Positions 40,542-50,523 are shown, counted from the stretch's first letter. The stretch is DNA of 64,000 bases from an uncultured Trueperaceae bacterium (GCA_913057685.1 CAJXOA010000004.1:1-64000), one strand, 5' to 3'. Made by a program: numbers and translations. Notes: a model not told the origin generated them from the sequence alone.

Positions 40542-41447
40542 GTGCCCCTCGAGGCGATCGTTCCCGCGAGCAGCGCGAACCTCGGTCCCGGCTTCGATTG
40601 CTTGGGCTTGGCGGTCGGCGTGCACCTGCGCGTGACCGCCACCCCCGCCGAGCGCGACGCCTTCGTCGACGAGGACGGGCTCCTCGATCCGGGTCCCGAC
40701 GACCTCATCCACCAGGGGTTCCGCCGCGCCTTCGAGGCGGCGGGCGCGACCGCGCCGCCCGTCCACCTTTCGATCCGCAACGCCATCCCCCTCGCCCGGG
40801 GGTTGGGGTCGTCGTCGGCGGCGCTCGTCGCCGGCGCGCTGCTCGGGGACGCGGCGAACGGCGGGACGCTGGGCCGCGACGGGGTGTTCGCCCTCGCCGC
40901 CGACCTGGAGGGCCACCCGGACAACGTCGCGCCCGCCGTGTACGGCGGGCTGGTCCTCGCTGCGGAGGAGGGGGGCGGCTGGACCCGGCGGGCGTTGCCG
41001 TGGCCGTCCGCTTGGCGGATCGCCTTCGGCGTGCCGCCCTTCGAGGTTCCGACCACCGCCGCGCGCGACGTGCTCTCCCCCGTCGTCCACCGCGCCGACG
41101 CGGTCGGGACCGCCGCCCGCCTCGCCTTCTGGCCGGTCGCGGTGTACACCGAGGACGCCGAGCTGTTGCGCGTCGCGAGCCGCGACGCGATCCACGAACC
41201 GCAACGCCGGGCGTTGGTGCCCGGCCTCGACGCCGCCCGCGAGGCGGCGCTGGACGCCGGCGCGTACGCGGCGTTCCTGTCGGGTGCGGGACCGACGTTG
41301 GCGGTCGTGACCGACGACGCGACCGCCCCCGCCGTCCACGCGGTGCTCGCCGACTACGCCGGTCCGGACGGGACCGTGCTGACGCCGGAGGTCGGCGGCG
41401 CGGCGCGCGTCAGCGGTCGCTTCGACGGCGTGCCCGCAACACCTTGA
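40542..41447 (+). CDS. thrB: Homoserine kinase
   Basis: Phosphorylates homoserine in threonine synthesis. The 301-residue GHMP kinase has VPASSANLGPGFDCLGLA at the start, the ATP-binding IPLARGLGSSSAALVAG, EGHPDNVAPAVYGGL and FLSGAGPTLAVV. GTG start by the leaderless rule. The end overlaps the convergent methyltransferase gene by 38 bases. No thrA or thrC is adjacent. Confidence 0.93.
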   Translation: MPLEAIVPASSANLGPGFDCLGLAVGVHLRVTATPAERDAFVDEDGLLDPGPDDLIHQGFRRAFEAAGATAPPVHLSIRNAIPLARGLGSSSAALVAGALLGDAANGGTLGRDGVFALAADLEGHPDNVAPAVYGGLVLAAEEGGGWTRRALPWPSAWRIAFGVPPFEVPTTAARDVLSPVVHRADAVGTAARLAFWPVAVYTEDAELLRVASRDAIHEPQRRALVPGLDAAREAALDAGAYAAFLSGAGPTLAVVTDDATAPAVHAVLADYAGPDGTVLTPEVGGAARVSGRFDGVPATP

Positions 41448-42711
41448 AGGCGCCCGCCGGCCGCACCTCGAGGGCCGCGCCGGCCGCTTCGGTCTCCGCT
41501 TCGTAGGGCAGGTCCGCGTTCGCGACGATCCACGCCGTCCCGCCGGGCGCGAGGCGGTGGACCGCGGTGCGGACGAACGCCCGCCCGAGGGCGGTGCGGA
41601 CCCCCGCCCCGACGTGGAACGGTGGGTTGGCGAGCACGACGTCGAAGCGGTCGTCGGTCGCGAGGTCCGCACCGAGATCGGTGTGGCGGACGTCGGCGGT
41701 CGGGACGTTGCGGCGGGCGCTGCGGACGGCGGCGAGGTCGTCGTCGACCGCGACGACGTCGCCGCCGTCGGCCGCCGCGAAGCGCGCGAGCGGCCCCCAC
41801 CCACAGCCGAGATCGAGGACGCGGAGGCCCCGCCACGTCGGGCCCTCCGCCTCGAGGGCCGCCAGCAGGTGGGCGGTGCCGGGGTCGAGCTTCGCGGCCG
41901 CGTACGTCCCGGGGAGGGCGAGCGCTCCGGCCGCCCCCTCGACCGGCGCCCACGGGCCGTCGGCCGGTGCGGGCACGCCGGGGGCGGGGGCGAGCGCGTC
42001 GTCGGCGGCGGTGGGGCGGGGGTCGGCGAGGCGCACGACGTCGGCGCGGCCGCGTTTGGCGAGCCGCTCGACCGTCCCGAACCAGCGGCCGGCGTCGCGG
42101 GCGTACCGCTTCGCACCCCGGTCGCGGTCGAGGACCGCCAACGCCACGCCGTCCGGCGTCAGGGCGCGGGCGGCGGCCGCCAGGTCGGCGTGGACGGCGC
42201 GGGTCCCCAGGTCGGCGCGCGGTGCGATCCACACCTCGTCCGCCCCGCCGGGAGCCGCGTCCCACGGGAGGCCCGCGGCGGCGTGCGCGGCGACGGCGCG
42301 CGCCCCGGGCCGGTCGGCGGCCGCGTCGCGCCGGAGGGCGTCCAGCGCGGCGGCGGAGCGTTCCAGGACGCGTCCGCCGCCGGCGGCGCGGGCCGGCACG
42401 CCGAACGCTCCCGTCGCGTCGAGGCGTCGGTCGGGGGGCGGGGCGTCGCCCCGGTCGGCGAGGAGCGCCGCGAGGAGCGCGAGGCCGTCGGGGACGTCCG
42501 GGTGGCCGCGCATCCCCGTTCGCCACGACGCCTGCACGCCGGCGACCTCGAGGAGGTCCCAGGGGCGGTCCGCCCACGCCGCGGCCGGGTCGGGGTCGGC
42601 GGAGTTGGAGGCGGCACGGTCGGGGGCGGCGCGGTCGGAGGCGGCGCGGTCGGGGGCGGACCGATCGGGCGTCCGTCGGCCGGACCGTGGGGGGCGACGT
42701 CGCTTCGTCAC
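41410..42711 (-). CDS. RsmC/RlmG-like rRNA methyltransferase
   Basis: A 433-residue SAM-dependent methyltransferase of the two-domain RsmC/RlmG type (guanine N2 methylation of rRNA). The C-terminal catalytic domain has VLDLGCGWGPLARFA (motif I), VVAVDDDLAAVRSARRN and the target-base motif IV VLANPPFHVG. The N-terminal half has a degenerate methyltransferase-like fold. Residues 1-45 are a basic then Asp/Arg/Ala repeat tail (see 42611-42670). The GTG start fits TACCGT five bases upstream. The exact target nucleotide is unknown. Confidence 0.83.
   Translation of the reverse strand: MTKRRRPPRSGRRTPDRSAPDRAASDRAAPDRAASNSADPDPAAAWADRPWDLLEVAGVQASWRTGMRGHPDVPDGLALLAALLADRGDAPPPDRRLDATGAFGVPARAAGGGRVLERSAAALDALRRDAAADRPGARAVAAHAAAGLPWDAAPGGADEVWIAPRADLGTRAVHADLAAAARALTPDGVALAVLDRDRGAKRYARDAGRWFGTVERLAKRGRADVVRLADPRPTAADDALAPAPGVPAPADGPWAPVEGAAGALALPGTYAAAKLDPGTAHLLAALEAEGPTWRGLRVLDLGCGWGPLARFAAADGGDVVAVDDDLAAVRSARRNVPTADVRHTDLGADLATDDRFDVVLANPPFHVGAGVRTALGRAFVRTAVHRLAPGGTAWIVANADLPYEAETEAAGAALEVRPAGAFKVLRARRRSDR
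42611..42670 (-). repeat. Four tandem 15-base units in the methyltransferase gene
   Basis: Diverged copies of GCGGCGCGGTCGGGG (plus strand) encode DRAAP/DRAAS pentapeptides in the N-terminal tail of the RsmC-like protein. Confidence 0.8.
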
Positions 42712-42716
42712 GCCCC

Positions 42717-42722
42717 ACGGTA
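42717..42722 (-). promoter_or_regulatory. Leaderless -10 box of the RsmC-like gene
   Basis: TACCGT on the minus strand, five bases before GTG 42711. Confidence 0.5.
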
Positions 42723-42752
42723 CCCGCCTCCGGTGGTCGTTCGGGGCCGTGG

Positions 42753-42758
42753 TAGCGT
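42753..42758 (+). promoter_or_regulatory. Leaderless -10 box of tsaD
   Basis: TAGCGT with upstream TGG, seven bases before GTG 42766. Confidence 0.6.
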
Positions 42759-42765
42759 CCCGGTC

Positions 42766-43788
42766 GTGCGCGTGGTGCTGGGCATCGATACGTCCTGCGA
42801 CGATACCGGGGTCGGCATCGTCGACGCCGCGAGCGGGGCGGTGCTCGCCAACGTCGTCGCGTCGCAGGACGCGGTGCACGCCCCGTTCGGTGGGGTCGTG
42901 CCGGAACGCGCGTCCCGCGAACACCTCCGGGTCGTCGACGACGTCGCCCGCCGCGCCCTCGCGGACGCCGGCGCGACCCTCGACGACGTCGACGCGGTCG
43001 CCGCGACGTACGGGCCCGGCCTCGTCGGGGCGCTGCTCGTCGGGCTGTCCTGGGCGAAAGCCCTCGCCTGGGCGCGAGGGGCGCGCTTCCACCCCGTCCA
43101 CCACCTTGCCGGGCACCTGGCGTCCGCCGGCCCCCCCGACCCCGACGCGGGCGGCGCGACCCCGCCGGAACTGGCGTTGGTGGCGTCGGGCGGCCATACC
43201 AGCCTGTTCCTCGTCGACGGGGCGCGCCACGCGCGGGAGGTCGGCCGCAGCCGCGACGATGCGGCCGGCGAGGCGTTCGACAAGGTCGCGCGCCTCCTGG
43301 GGCTCGGCTTCCCCGGTGGGCCGGCCCTCGCCGCCCTCGCGCGCGACGGCGACCCGGACGCCGTCGCGCTCCCCCGGCCGCTGCGCGGCCAGGCCGGCTA
43401 CGACTTCAGCTTCAGTGGCCTCAAGACCGCCGTCGCGGTCCGGCTCGAGCGCGACCCGGACCTCCCCCCCGCCGACCTCGCCGCGGCGTTCGAGGCGACC
43501 GTCGTCGAGGCGCTGGTCGACACCCTCCGGCGCGCCGCGCGCGACCACGGCGTCGACCGGGTGGTGGTCGTCGGGGGGGTCGCCGCCAACGCCCACCTCC
43601 GCGCGGCGCTCGCCGACACCGGCCTCCGCGTGCGGGTCCCGCCCGCGGGGCTGGCGACCGACAACGGCGCGATGATCGCGCTCGCGGCGTGGCAGGGCCT
43701 GGGGGTGACGGCGGACGCGGCGGAGGCGTGGACGCGCGACGCGGCGCCCTACCTGCCGCTCGACGCGGCGGCGCGGGCCGCCTCGTAG
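42766..43788 (+). CDS. tsaD: tRNA threonylcarbamoyltransferase TsaD
   Basis: Transfers the threonylcarbamoyl group to A37 of ANN-decoding tRNAs (t6A). The 340-residue ASKHA-fold protein has LGIDTSCDDTGVGIVD, the metal-binding HHLAGHLAS, ALVASGGHTSLFLV, GEAFDKVARLLGLGFPGGP and VVVGGVAANAHLRAAL. GTG start by the leaderless rule; the in-frame codons upstream lie before the predicted transcript start. The end overlaps convergent bshA by 40 bases. Confidence 0.96.
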   Translation: MRVVLGIDTSCDDTGVGIVDAASGAVLANVVASQDAVHAPFGGVVPERASREHLRVVDDVARRALADAGATLDDVDAVAATYGPGLVGALLVGLSWAKALAWARGARFHPVHHLAGHLASAGPPDPDAGGATPPELALVASGGHTSLFLVDGARHAREVGRSRDDAAGEAFDKVARLLGLGFPGGPALAALARDGDPDAVALPRPLRGQAGYDFSFSGLKTAVAVRLERDPDLPPADLAAAFEATVVEALVDTLRRAARDHGVDRVVVVGGVAANAHLRAALADTGLRVRVPPAGLATDNGAMIALAAWQGLGVTADAAEAWTRDAAPYLPLDAAARAAS

Positions 43789-44942
43789 ACCTCCCGGTAG
43801 GCGTCGGTCACGACCCCCTCGGTGAAGACCGTGACGGCCCGCTCGCGGCCGGCGGCGGCGAACGCCGCATGCCGGGCGGGGTCGGTGAGGAGGGCGTCGA
43901 CCGCTTCGGCGAGCCCCGCGACGTCCCCGACCGGCCGGAGGAGGCCGGTGACGCCGTCCTCGACGACCTCGGGGATGCCGCCGGCGTGCGTCCCGACGAC
44001 CGGAACGCCGCTCGCCATCGCCTCCAACGCCGCGAGGCCGAACGCCTCGTGGCTGCTGGGCAACAGGAACACGTCGGCGGTCCGCATGACCGCCTCGACG
44101 CTGGGGAACGCCCCCAGGAACGTCACGCGGTCCGCGACGCCCAACTCGCGGGCGAGGGCGGCGGCCTTGGGTTGGTCGGGGCCGTCGCCGACCATCAACA
44201 GCCGGACGGGTCGCCGCTCGGCGAGGTCCGCGAGGACGCGCACCACCTCGCACGTGCGTTTCACCGGCCGGAAGTTCGAGACGTGCAGCAGCAACGCCTC
44301 GTCGTCGTTCGCGAAGCGGCGGCGGACCTCGGGGTCCGCACCGGGACGAAACCGCTCGGGATCGACGGTGTTGGGAACGACGCGGATCGGGCGTTCGATG
44401 CCCAACACCCGCTTCGTTTCGTCGTGCAGGTCGCGACTGACGGCGGTCACCGCGTCGCTGGCGTGGATCGCGTGGCGGGTCGGACGCAGGTAGGCGCGGT
44501 CCATCCCGACGAGGGTGACGTCGGTCCCGTGCAGGGTCGTGACGACCGCCGGGCGGGGGCCGGCCACCATGTCGCGCGCGAGGATCGCCGCCGTCGCGTG
44601 CGGCACCGCGTAGTGCGCATGCACGACGTCGACGTCGAACGCCTCGATCACCTCCGCCAACTTCGACGCTTCGGCGAGGGTCGTCAGGGGCGCCTCGAAC
44701 AGCGGGTAGGCGAGGGTCTCCACCTGGTGGACCCACACGTTGGGGTCGGCGCGGTCGACGAGGCGGAACGGCACGCGGTTGGAGACGAAGTGCACCTGGT
44801 GCCCCTCGCGCGCGAAGCGCAACCCCATCTCGGTCGCCACGACCCCGCTCCCGCCCGCGCCGCCGTGCAGCAGCACCGCGAGGCGGAACGGCGCACCGTC
44901 GGCCGGCCGGCCGGGGGGCCCGCCCGGGGGGACGGCGCTCAC
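43749..44942 (-). CDS. bshA: N-acetylglucosaminyl L-malate synthase BshA
   Basis: First step of bacillithiol synthesis: UDP-GlcNAc + malate to GlcNAc-malate. The 397-residue GT4 enzyme shows BshA-specific features: GGAGGSGVVATEMGLRFA, GHQVHFVSNRVPFRL, YPLFEAPLTTLAEASKL, HAHYAVPHATAAIL, TLHGTDVTLVG and SNFRPVKRTCEVVRV, and the donor-site SSHEAFGLAALEAMASG. GTG start in a GTGA overlap with an upstream nucleotidyltransferase. bshB and bshC are not in the window. Confidence 0.92.
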   Translation of the reverse strand: MSAVPPGGPPGRPADGAPFRLAVLLHGGAGGSGVVATEMGLRFAREGHQVHFVSNRVPFRLVDRADPNVWVHQVETLAYPLFEAPLTTLAEASKLAEVIEAFDVDVVHAHYAVPHATAAILARDMVAGPRPAVVTTLHGTDVTLVGMDRAYLRPTRHAIHASDAVTAVSRDLHDETKRVLGIERPIRVVPNTVDPERFRPGADPEVRRRFANDDEALLLHVSNFRPVKRTCEVVRVLADLAERRPVRLLMVGDGPDQPKAAALARELGVADRVTFLGAFPSVEAVMRTADVFLLPSSHEAFGLAALEAMASGVPVVGTHAGGIPEVVEDGVTGLLRPVGDVAGLAEAVDALLTDPARHAAFAAAGRERAVTVFTEGVVTDAYREVYEAARAAASSGR

Positions 44943-45769
44943 GCGCCCGACGCCGACGGCACGTCGGGGTCGGGAAGGCCGAGGGTCGCGGGGAGTTGAT
45001 CGACGCGGTCGACGTCGGTCGCGAGTTCGGGGTCGGCACCCCACGCGAGCGCCACGCGGACGTCCAACAGCGTGTGGGCGCGCCGCTCGACGAGGCCGGG
45101 CGTGATGCGGCCGAACGCCCACGCGGCCAACAATTGCGGGCCGGCGGCGGCGGCGAGGCGCCAGGGGGCCTTGCGGAGGCGGGTGGCGACGTCGATCCAC
45201 GGCAGCAACCCCGTCAGGGCGTCGGGGGTGGCGAGCACCAGGTTGCCGCCGGTCACCGGTCCGTCGCTGCTCCGCACCCACGTGCGTGGGATGGCGGCGA
45301 AGCGCGCGTCGTAGTCGCGGCGCGCCACCACCGGGTAGACGAGGTCCGCGTCGCGGGCGTCGGCCACGAACCGGTCGACGTGCCGGGGCTCCACCCAGGG
45401 GACGTCCGCACCGACCAGCAGGAGGCGTTCGTCCGCCTCCGCCGCGACGCGGGCCGCCCCGATCCCCAACGTCAGCGAATCCAGGAGGCGCGGCCCGCCG
45501 GGCACGACGACGTGCGGGTCGGCGGCGAGCCGCCGCCCCATCGCCGCGTCGTGCGCCCCCACCCACACGATGCGGCGGACGTGCTGCGCCCCGAGGAGCG
45601 CGTCGAGCACGTACGCCCCGAGGGGGCGGCCCTTGAGCGGCACGAGCGCCTTCGCGGGCGCGCCGGTCGCGCGCGCCAGCGCGTCGCCCGGGCCCCCGCC
45701 CGCCAGGACGACGGCGGTGACGGGGGCGGGCCGGTGCGGGGGGCGGGTGGGGGCGGACGTCGCAGGCAT
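44939..45769 (-). CDS. MobA-like NTP transferase
   Basis: A 276-residue nucleotidyltransferase of the MobA/IspD-like fold. It has AVVLAGGGPGDALARATGAPAKALVPLKGRPLGA split across the nucleotide-binding LAGG...K-x-L-x-x-L-x-G region, LLLVGADVPWVEP (the metal-binding D of the G-x-DxP motif) and VTGGNLVLATPDAL. The nucleotide and sugar are unknown. It is translationally coupled to bshA, which suggests (does not prove) a sugar-nucleotide or thiol-related job. ATG fits TAGACT eight bases upstream, a box that shares the TAG stop of the PEGA gene. Confidence 0.8.
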   Translation of the reverse strand: MPATSAPTRPPHRPAPVTAVVLAGGGPGDALARATGAPAKALVPLKGRPLGAYVLDALLGAQHVRRIVWVGAHDAAMGRRLAADPHVVVPGGPRLLDSLTLGIGAARVAAEADERLLLVGADVPWVEPRHVDRFVADARDADLVYPVVARRDYDARFAAIPRTWVRSSDGPVTGGNLVLATPDALTGLLPWIDVATRLRKAPWRLAAAAGPQLLAAWAFGRITPGLVERRAHTLLDVRVALAWGADPELATDVDRVDQLPATLGLPDPDVPSASGA

Positions 45770-45777
45770 GGGCGCGT

Positions 45778-45783
45778 AGTCTA
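45778..45783 (-). promoter_or_regulatory. -10 box overlapping the PEGA-gene stop
   Basis: TAGACT on the minus strand; TAG (45781-45783) is the stop of the PEGA gene, and the nucleotidyltransferase ATG is eight bases downstream. Confidence 0.6.
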
Positions 45784-47058
45784 TCGCTCCGGCAGGCGGT
45801 CCTGGCGTAGGGCGACGTCGCGGACGACGCCGGCGGGCACGTCGATGCGGCGCACGACGGTCGCGTAGCCGGGCGCGACGACGGTGAGTTCCGCGACGCC
45901 GGGCGCCACCCCGTCGATCCGCAGGGCGACCGCGCTGCCGCCGAGCGTGCCGACGCGCCGCCCGTCGAGGAAGACGACGCTGCCGGGCACCTCCCCGCGC
46001 ACGTCGAGCGATCCGTCCTCGCGCCGCAAGGTCACGTCGAGGTCGGTGCGTTCCCCTCCGCGAATCGTGACGGTGCGGGTGCTGGCGGCGTAGCCGCCCC
46101 GTTCGAGGCGGACGTCGTAGCGACCGGGGGCGAAGCGCAGGTCGAACGCCGGTGTGCGGCCCTGGTAGACGCCGTCGACGTACACCTCCGCACCGGACGG
46201 GCGCGAGGTCACGTCGAGCGTCCCGTCCCGCACGACGCGGCGCAGGTCGAACGTCAGGCGTTCCCCACCGTCGCGGGGCAGCCGCACGCTGCGGCGTTCG
46301 GTGCGGTAGCCGTCGCGCGTCACCGTGACGGTGCGGACGCCGGCGTCGGTCGTGACGCGCAGCGGGGTGCGCCCCTGGTAGACGCCGTCGACGTACACCT
46401 CCGCGCCGCTCGGGTCGGACAGCACCGACAACGTCGACTCCCCGCGGACGGGGTCGTCGCGCACGACGCGGTAGCCGACGCTGCCCGACGCCCAGGCGTC
46501 CTGCGCGACGCGCTCCAGGAGCGCTTCGACGCGCCGTTGGAAGCCGCCGACGGCGACGTCGCTGCGCGCGAACGCCGCGTCGCCCTCGAAGCGCGCGAGG
46601 GGGGCGACGTCGAGGGTGGCGGGCCCGGCGATCGCCAGGACGCGGGAGACGCCGTAGGGCGGATCGACCGCGAAGCGGTACCCCGCGTCGGGCCCGGGCA
46701 CCGTGACCGCGACGCCGGCCGGGAGGCGGAGGCGCGGTTGGTAGCGGTTGGGAACGATCTGCTGCACGCTGCCGTCGGGCTCGACGGAGTACAGGTACAG
46801 CCACGCGTCGCGCGTTGCTTGGACGGTCACCTCGATCGGGTCGCCGACGGCGTAGGACGGCAGCCGACCGGCGCGGTCGAGGGTCACCTCCACCCCGAAG
46901 GCGGGGTCGGGGTTCACGACGATCGCCTGCGGATCGAGGCGGACGTCCTGCGCGACGGCGAGGCCGATGACGAGGGACAGGGCGGCGAACGCCGCGCGGG
47001 CGGCGCGGACGCGCGCGACGGACCACCGGGATCGGGAGGACGGCGTGAAGGGGGTCAC
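45781..47058 (-). CDS. Secreted PEGA-domain protein with DUF4384-like region
   Basis: A 425-residue exported protein. Basic N terminus and hydrophobic helix (about 14-35, ending LAVAQD) form a signal peptide; the following DPAFGVEVTLDR and DAWLYLYSVEPDGSVQQIVPN resemble DUF4384. From about residue 220 come three PEGA-type beta repeats; the first two share SGAEVYVDGVYQGRTP exactly, and the third is VVFLDGRRVGTLGG. Such proteins sit at the cell envelope and may bind glycan. The GTG start has AAGGAGG, with a TATCTT box upstream. Confidence 0.85.
   Translation of the reverse strand: MTPFTPSSRSRWSVARVRAARAAFAALSLVIGLAVAQDVRLDPQAIVVNPDPAFGVEVTLDRAGRLPSYAVGDPIEVTVQATRDAWLYLYSVEPDGSVQQIVPNRYQPRLRLPAGVAVTVPGPDAGYRFAVDPPYGVSRVLAIAGPATLDVAPLARFEGDAAFARSDVAVGGFQRRVEALLERVAQDAWASGSVGYRVVRDDPVRGESTLSVLSDPSGAEVYVDGVYQGRTPLRVTTDAGVRTVTVTRDGYRTERRSVRLPRDGGERLTFDLRRVVRDGTLDVTSRPSGAEVYVDGVYQGRTPAFDLRFAPGRYDVRLERGGYAASTRTVTIRGGERTDLDVTLRREDGSLDVRGEVPGSVVFLDGRRVGTLGGSAVALRIDGVAPGVAELTVVAPGYATVVRRIDVPAGVVRDVALRQDRLPER
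46160..46191. repeat. 32-base direct repeat, copy 1 (PEGA domain)
   Basis: Identical, base for base, to 46373-46404; both encode the VYVDGVYQGR core of neighbouring PEGA domains. Confidence 0.9.
46373..46404. repeat. 32-base direct repeat, copy 2 (PEGA domain)
   Basis: Second copy of the 32-base identity, 213 bases from the first. This spacing equals one PEGA domain and points to recent domain duplication or gene conversion. Confidence 0.9.
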
Positions 47059-47079
47059 GGGAGCCTCCTTTCGGCGGCG

Positions 47080-47085
47080 AAGATA
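47080..47085 (-). promoter_or_regulatory. -10 box of the PEGA gene
   Basis: TATCTT with upstream TGC on the minus strand; an approximately 15-base leader holds AAGGAGG. Confidence 0.55.
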
Positions 47086-47129
47086 GCACCGGCGTGTGCC
47101 GGCTTCCGCCGCGGACGCCACGCCCGCGG

Positions 47130-47135
47130 TACCCT
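47130..47135 (+). promoter_or_regulatory. Leaderless -10 box of the LolA-like gene
   Basis: TACCCT five bases before GTG 47141. Confidence 0.55.
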
Positions 47136-47140
47136 CCCCC

Positions 47141-47911
47141 GTGCTTCGACGCGTTTCGTTCGTTCCCCCCCGGCCGTGCGCCGCACGGCGCGCGGCGCCA
47201 GGCTGGCGCGCGGTCGCCCTCGCCCTCGTTCTGGTCGCCGGCGCCGCGGCGGCGGAGCCCACCCCCGACCCCGCCGCGGAGGCGCTGCTGGAGGACGTCG
47301 CGAACGCCGCTGCGGCGGTGGAGGACGTCTCGCTGCGGCTCACCGGCCGCCTCGTCGACGCCGCCGGCGGGGAGCTGGCGCTCGAGGTGGAGCTCCTCGC
47401 GATCCCCGACGCGCGCGCGCTGAGCGCGTACGTGCTGCAGCCGGACGCGGTGGCGGACAACATGCTGGTCCTGGACGGCGACACCCTGGCGAGCTACGCC
47501 TTCCTGACGCACCAGGTGACGCTGTTCGACGCCGCCGACCCCGACGCGCTCGGTGGGACGCTGCCCGACCTCGACGTCGCCTCGCTCGACCCGACCCTCG
47601 ACCCGCGCGCCTGGTTCGAGGGGTTCGTCGCGACCGACGTCACGACGAGCGCCACCGACGCCGGACCGGCGCAGATCGTGACGTTGCGGCCGGAGGCGGA
47701 GGGCCTGCAGGTGGGCCGCGTGACGTTGCTGGTGCCCGACGCGACGACGCTCCCGCGCGGCCTCCGGGTGTTCGGGCCCGACGGCGCCCTCGTCGCCGAC
47801 CTGGCGTTCGAGGACCTGGCGACGAACGTCGGCCTGACCCGCGACGAGGTGACCTACCTGCCCGAGGGGGCGGAGGTCATCGACGAACGCACGCCCCCGG
47901 ACGGCGGCTGA
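47141..47911 (+). CDS. LolA-like outer-membrane lipoprotein-sorting protein
   Basis: A 256-residue secreted protein with a signal peptide (about residues 20-38, ALALVLVAGAAAAEP) and a LolA/LppX-like beta domain: EALLEDVANAAAAVEDVSLRL at the start, then VADNMLVLDGDTLASYAFLTHQVTLF and WFEGFVATDV. Deinococcota have an outer envelope, so a carrier or stress-sensor (MucB-like) role is plausible. The start GTG 47141 is set by TACCCT five bases upstream rather than by the longer in-frame GTG. A large hairpin (47926-47966) follows. Confidence 0.75.
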   Translation: MLRRVSFVPPRPCAARRAAPGWRAVALALVLVAGAAAAEPTPDPAAEALLEDVANAAAAVEDVSLRLTGRLVDAAGGELALEVELLAIPDARALSAYVLQPDAVADNMLVLDGDTLASYAFLTHQVTLFDAADPDALGGTLPDLDVASLDPTLDPRAWFEGFVATDVTTSATDAGPAQIVTLRPEAEGLQVGRVTLLVPDATTLPRGLRVFGPDGALVADLAFEDLATNVGLTRDEVTYLPEGAEVIDERTPPDGG

Positions 47912-47925
47912 GCGACGACGGCGAA

Positions 47926-47966
47926 CCGCGCGCGACCGCCCGCCGGTGGGCGGGGGTCGCGCGCGG
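47926..47966. terminator. Long hairpin after the LolA-like gene
   Basis: Outer 12-base stem CCGCGCGCGACC / GGTCGCGCGCGG enclosing an inner CCCGCC/GGCGGG stem, with a one-base bulge. Confidence 0.7.
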
Positions 47967-48000
47967 CGTCATGTGTGGCGTCGTGTGTGGCGTCGCGCGC
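47965..48000. repeat. Three tandem 12-base units
   Basis: GGCGTCATGTGT, GGCGTCGTGTGT and GGCGTCGCGCGC in the spacer between the LolA-like gene and fumC. Confidence 0.75.
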
Positions 48001-48010
48001 GACGTCACAC
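47985..48010 (-). terminator. Palindrome after fumC
   Basis: GTGTGGCGTCGCG directly followed by CGCGACGTCACAC: 13-base arms with a single G-T mismatch, beginning seven bases past the fumC stop on the minus strand. Confidence 0.5.
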
Positions 48011-48016
48011 CATGCT

Positions 48017-49402
<1,386 letters not shown>

Positions 49403-49409
49403 GGGCGTC

Positions 49410-49415
49410 ATGCTA
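49410..49415 (-). promoter_or_regulatory. Leaderless -10 box of fumC
   Basis: TAGCAT on the minus strand, seven bases before ATG 49402. Confidence 0.6.
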
Positions 49416-49443
49416 CCCGGTTCCCCGCGGCGCCCGGTCGCCG

Positions 49444-50418
49444 TCAGGGGGCCAACACGAACGCCAGCGCCTCGCCCAGCCCGTCCCGCCAGAAGGTCCA
49501 GTTGTGGCCGGCGGAGCGCACGTCGAAGCGGTGGTCGGTGGCGCGTGCGGCGAACCTCTCGGCGGTCCGGACGCCGACCTCGTGCAACCAATCGAAGCGC
49601 CCGACCTCCTGGTAGACGCGCCACGGCAGGGGGGCGTCGTCCGCCTCCAGAACCTCCGCCGCCCAGCTGGTCTCGACGCCGTGGAAGCGGCGGTCGGTGG
49701 GGGTCCCGAGGAACGCCGGCGACTGCAGCGCCAGCCCCGCGAACGCCGTGGGGTCGCGCCACGCCGCCTCGAACCACGCCAGCCCCCCGAGCGACGCGCC
49801 GAGGGCCACCAGCTCGGTCGCCGCCGCCTCGCGACGGAGGGCGGGCAGCACGTGCTCGGCGAGGGACGCCTGGTAGGCCTCCCCGAAGCCGTACTCCTCC
49901 GTCCGGACGGCGGGGGTGCGGGGGTCGAGGAAGGCGACGCGGGCGGGGACGGCGCGGCCGGCGTCGATCAACGCATCCAGCACCGTCGGGAGGCGCGCGA
50001 CGCGCAGGTAGGCGGTGCCGTCGTGCGCCACGACGAGGGGGGCGGGGCCGGTCAGGCCCGCCGGTTCGTACAGCGCGACGCGGCGCGTCGCCCCCCCGCC
50101 GGCCGGCACGCGGAGGCGGCGGACGGTGCCGCGCGGTTCGTCCCGAAGCTCCGCGAGGGGGTGCGGCGCGTAGGTGGGGCCGCGGACCGCGGTGACGGCG
50201 TCGTACCAGGAGTTCTCCGCGCGGGCCTCCCGGCCGGGGTCGGCGCGCACCAAGCCCGCACCGTCGCGGAAGGCGTACTCGTAGTAGGCGTCGTCGGGCA
50301 GGTCGACCTCGAGGACGGGCGTGACGCTCGCGTCGATCGGGCGTTCGCGGCGGTGCATGTCGGTGTGGTCCGACAGCCACGTGCGCGCCCACGGCGGGAC
50401 CGAGATCGCGAGGTGCAT
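49444..50418 (-). CDS. Esterase-D/Fes-like alpha/beta hydrolase
   Basis: A 324-residue esterase of the enterochelin-esterase/esterase D type. It has an N-terminal beta region ([21 protein letters not shown]), a catalytic domain with [11 protein letters not shown], the nucleophile elbow [15 protein letters not shown] and a C-terminal His in [14 protein letters not shown], typical of Fes (GGHNWxxW). No siderophore genes are adjacent, so the substrate is unknown. The ATG follows TAGGGT by six bases. Confidence 0.83.
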   Translation of the reverse strand: MHLAISVPPWARTWLSDHTDMHRRERPIDASVTPVLEVDLPDDAYYEYAFRDGAGLVRADPGREARAENSWYDAVTAVRGPTYAPHPLAELRDEPRGTVRRLRVPAGGGATRRVALYEPAGLTGPAPLVVAHDGTAYLRVARLPTVLDALIDAGRAVPARVAFLDPRTPAVRTEEYGFGEAYQASLAEHVLPALRREAAATELVALGASLGGLAWFEAAWRDPTAFAGLALQSPAFLGTPTDRRFHGVETSWAAEVLEADDAPLPWRVYQEVGRFDWLHEVGVRTAERFAARATDHRFDVRSAGHNWTFWRDGLGEALAFVLAP

Positions 50419-50424
50419 GGGGCG

Positions 50425-50430
50425 ACCCTA
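50425..50430 (-). promoter_or_regulatory. Leaderless -10 box of the esterase gene
   Basis: TAGGGT on the minus strand, six bases before ATG 50418. Confidence 0.55.
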
Positions 50431-50523
50431 CCCGCTCGACCCGGCCGGACGCGCGCCCCCACGAGCGCACGTCCGAACCCGTGCTCGCGGCGTCCGCGGC
50501 GAGCGTCCGCGGCGGGGGCCTGC

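Noticed and set aside
47965-48010. Short tandem and inverted repeats as a possible mobile-element end or attachment site
   Set aside because: No transposase, target duplication or tRNA target is adjacent; they fit terminator hairpins with local slippage.
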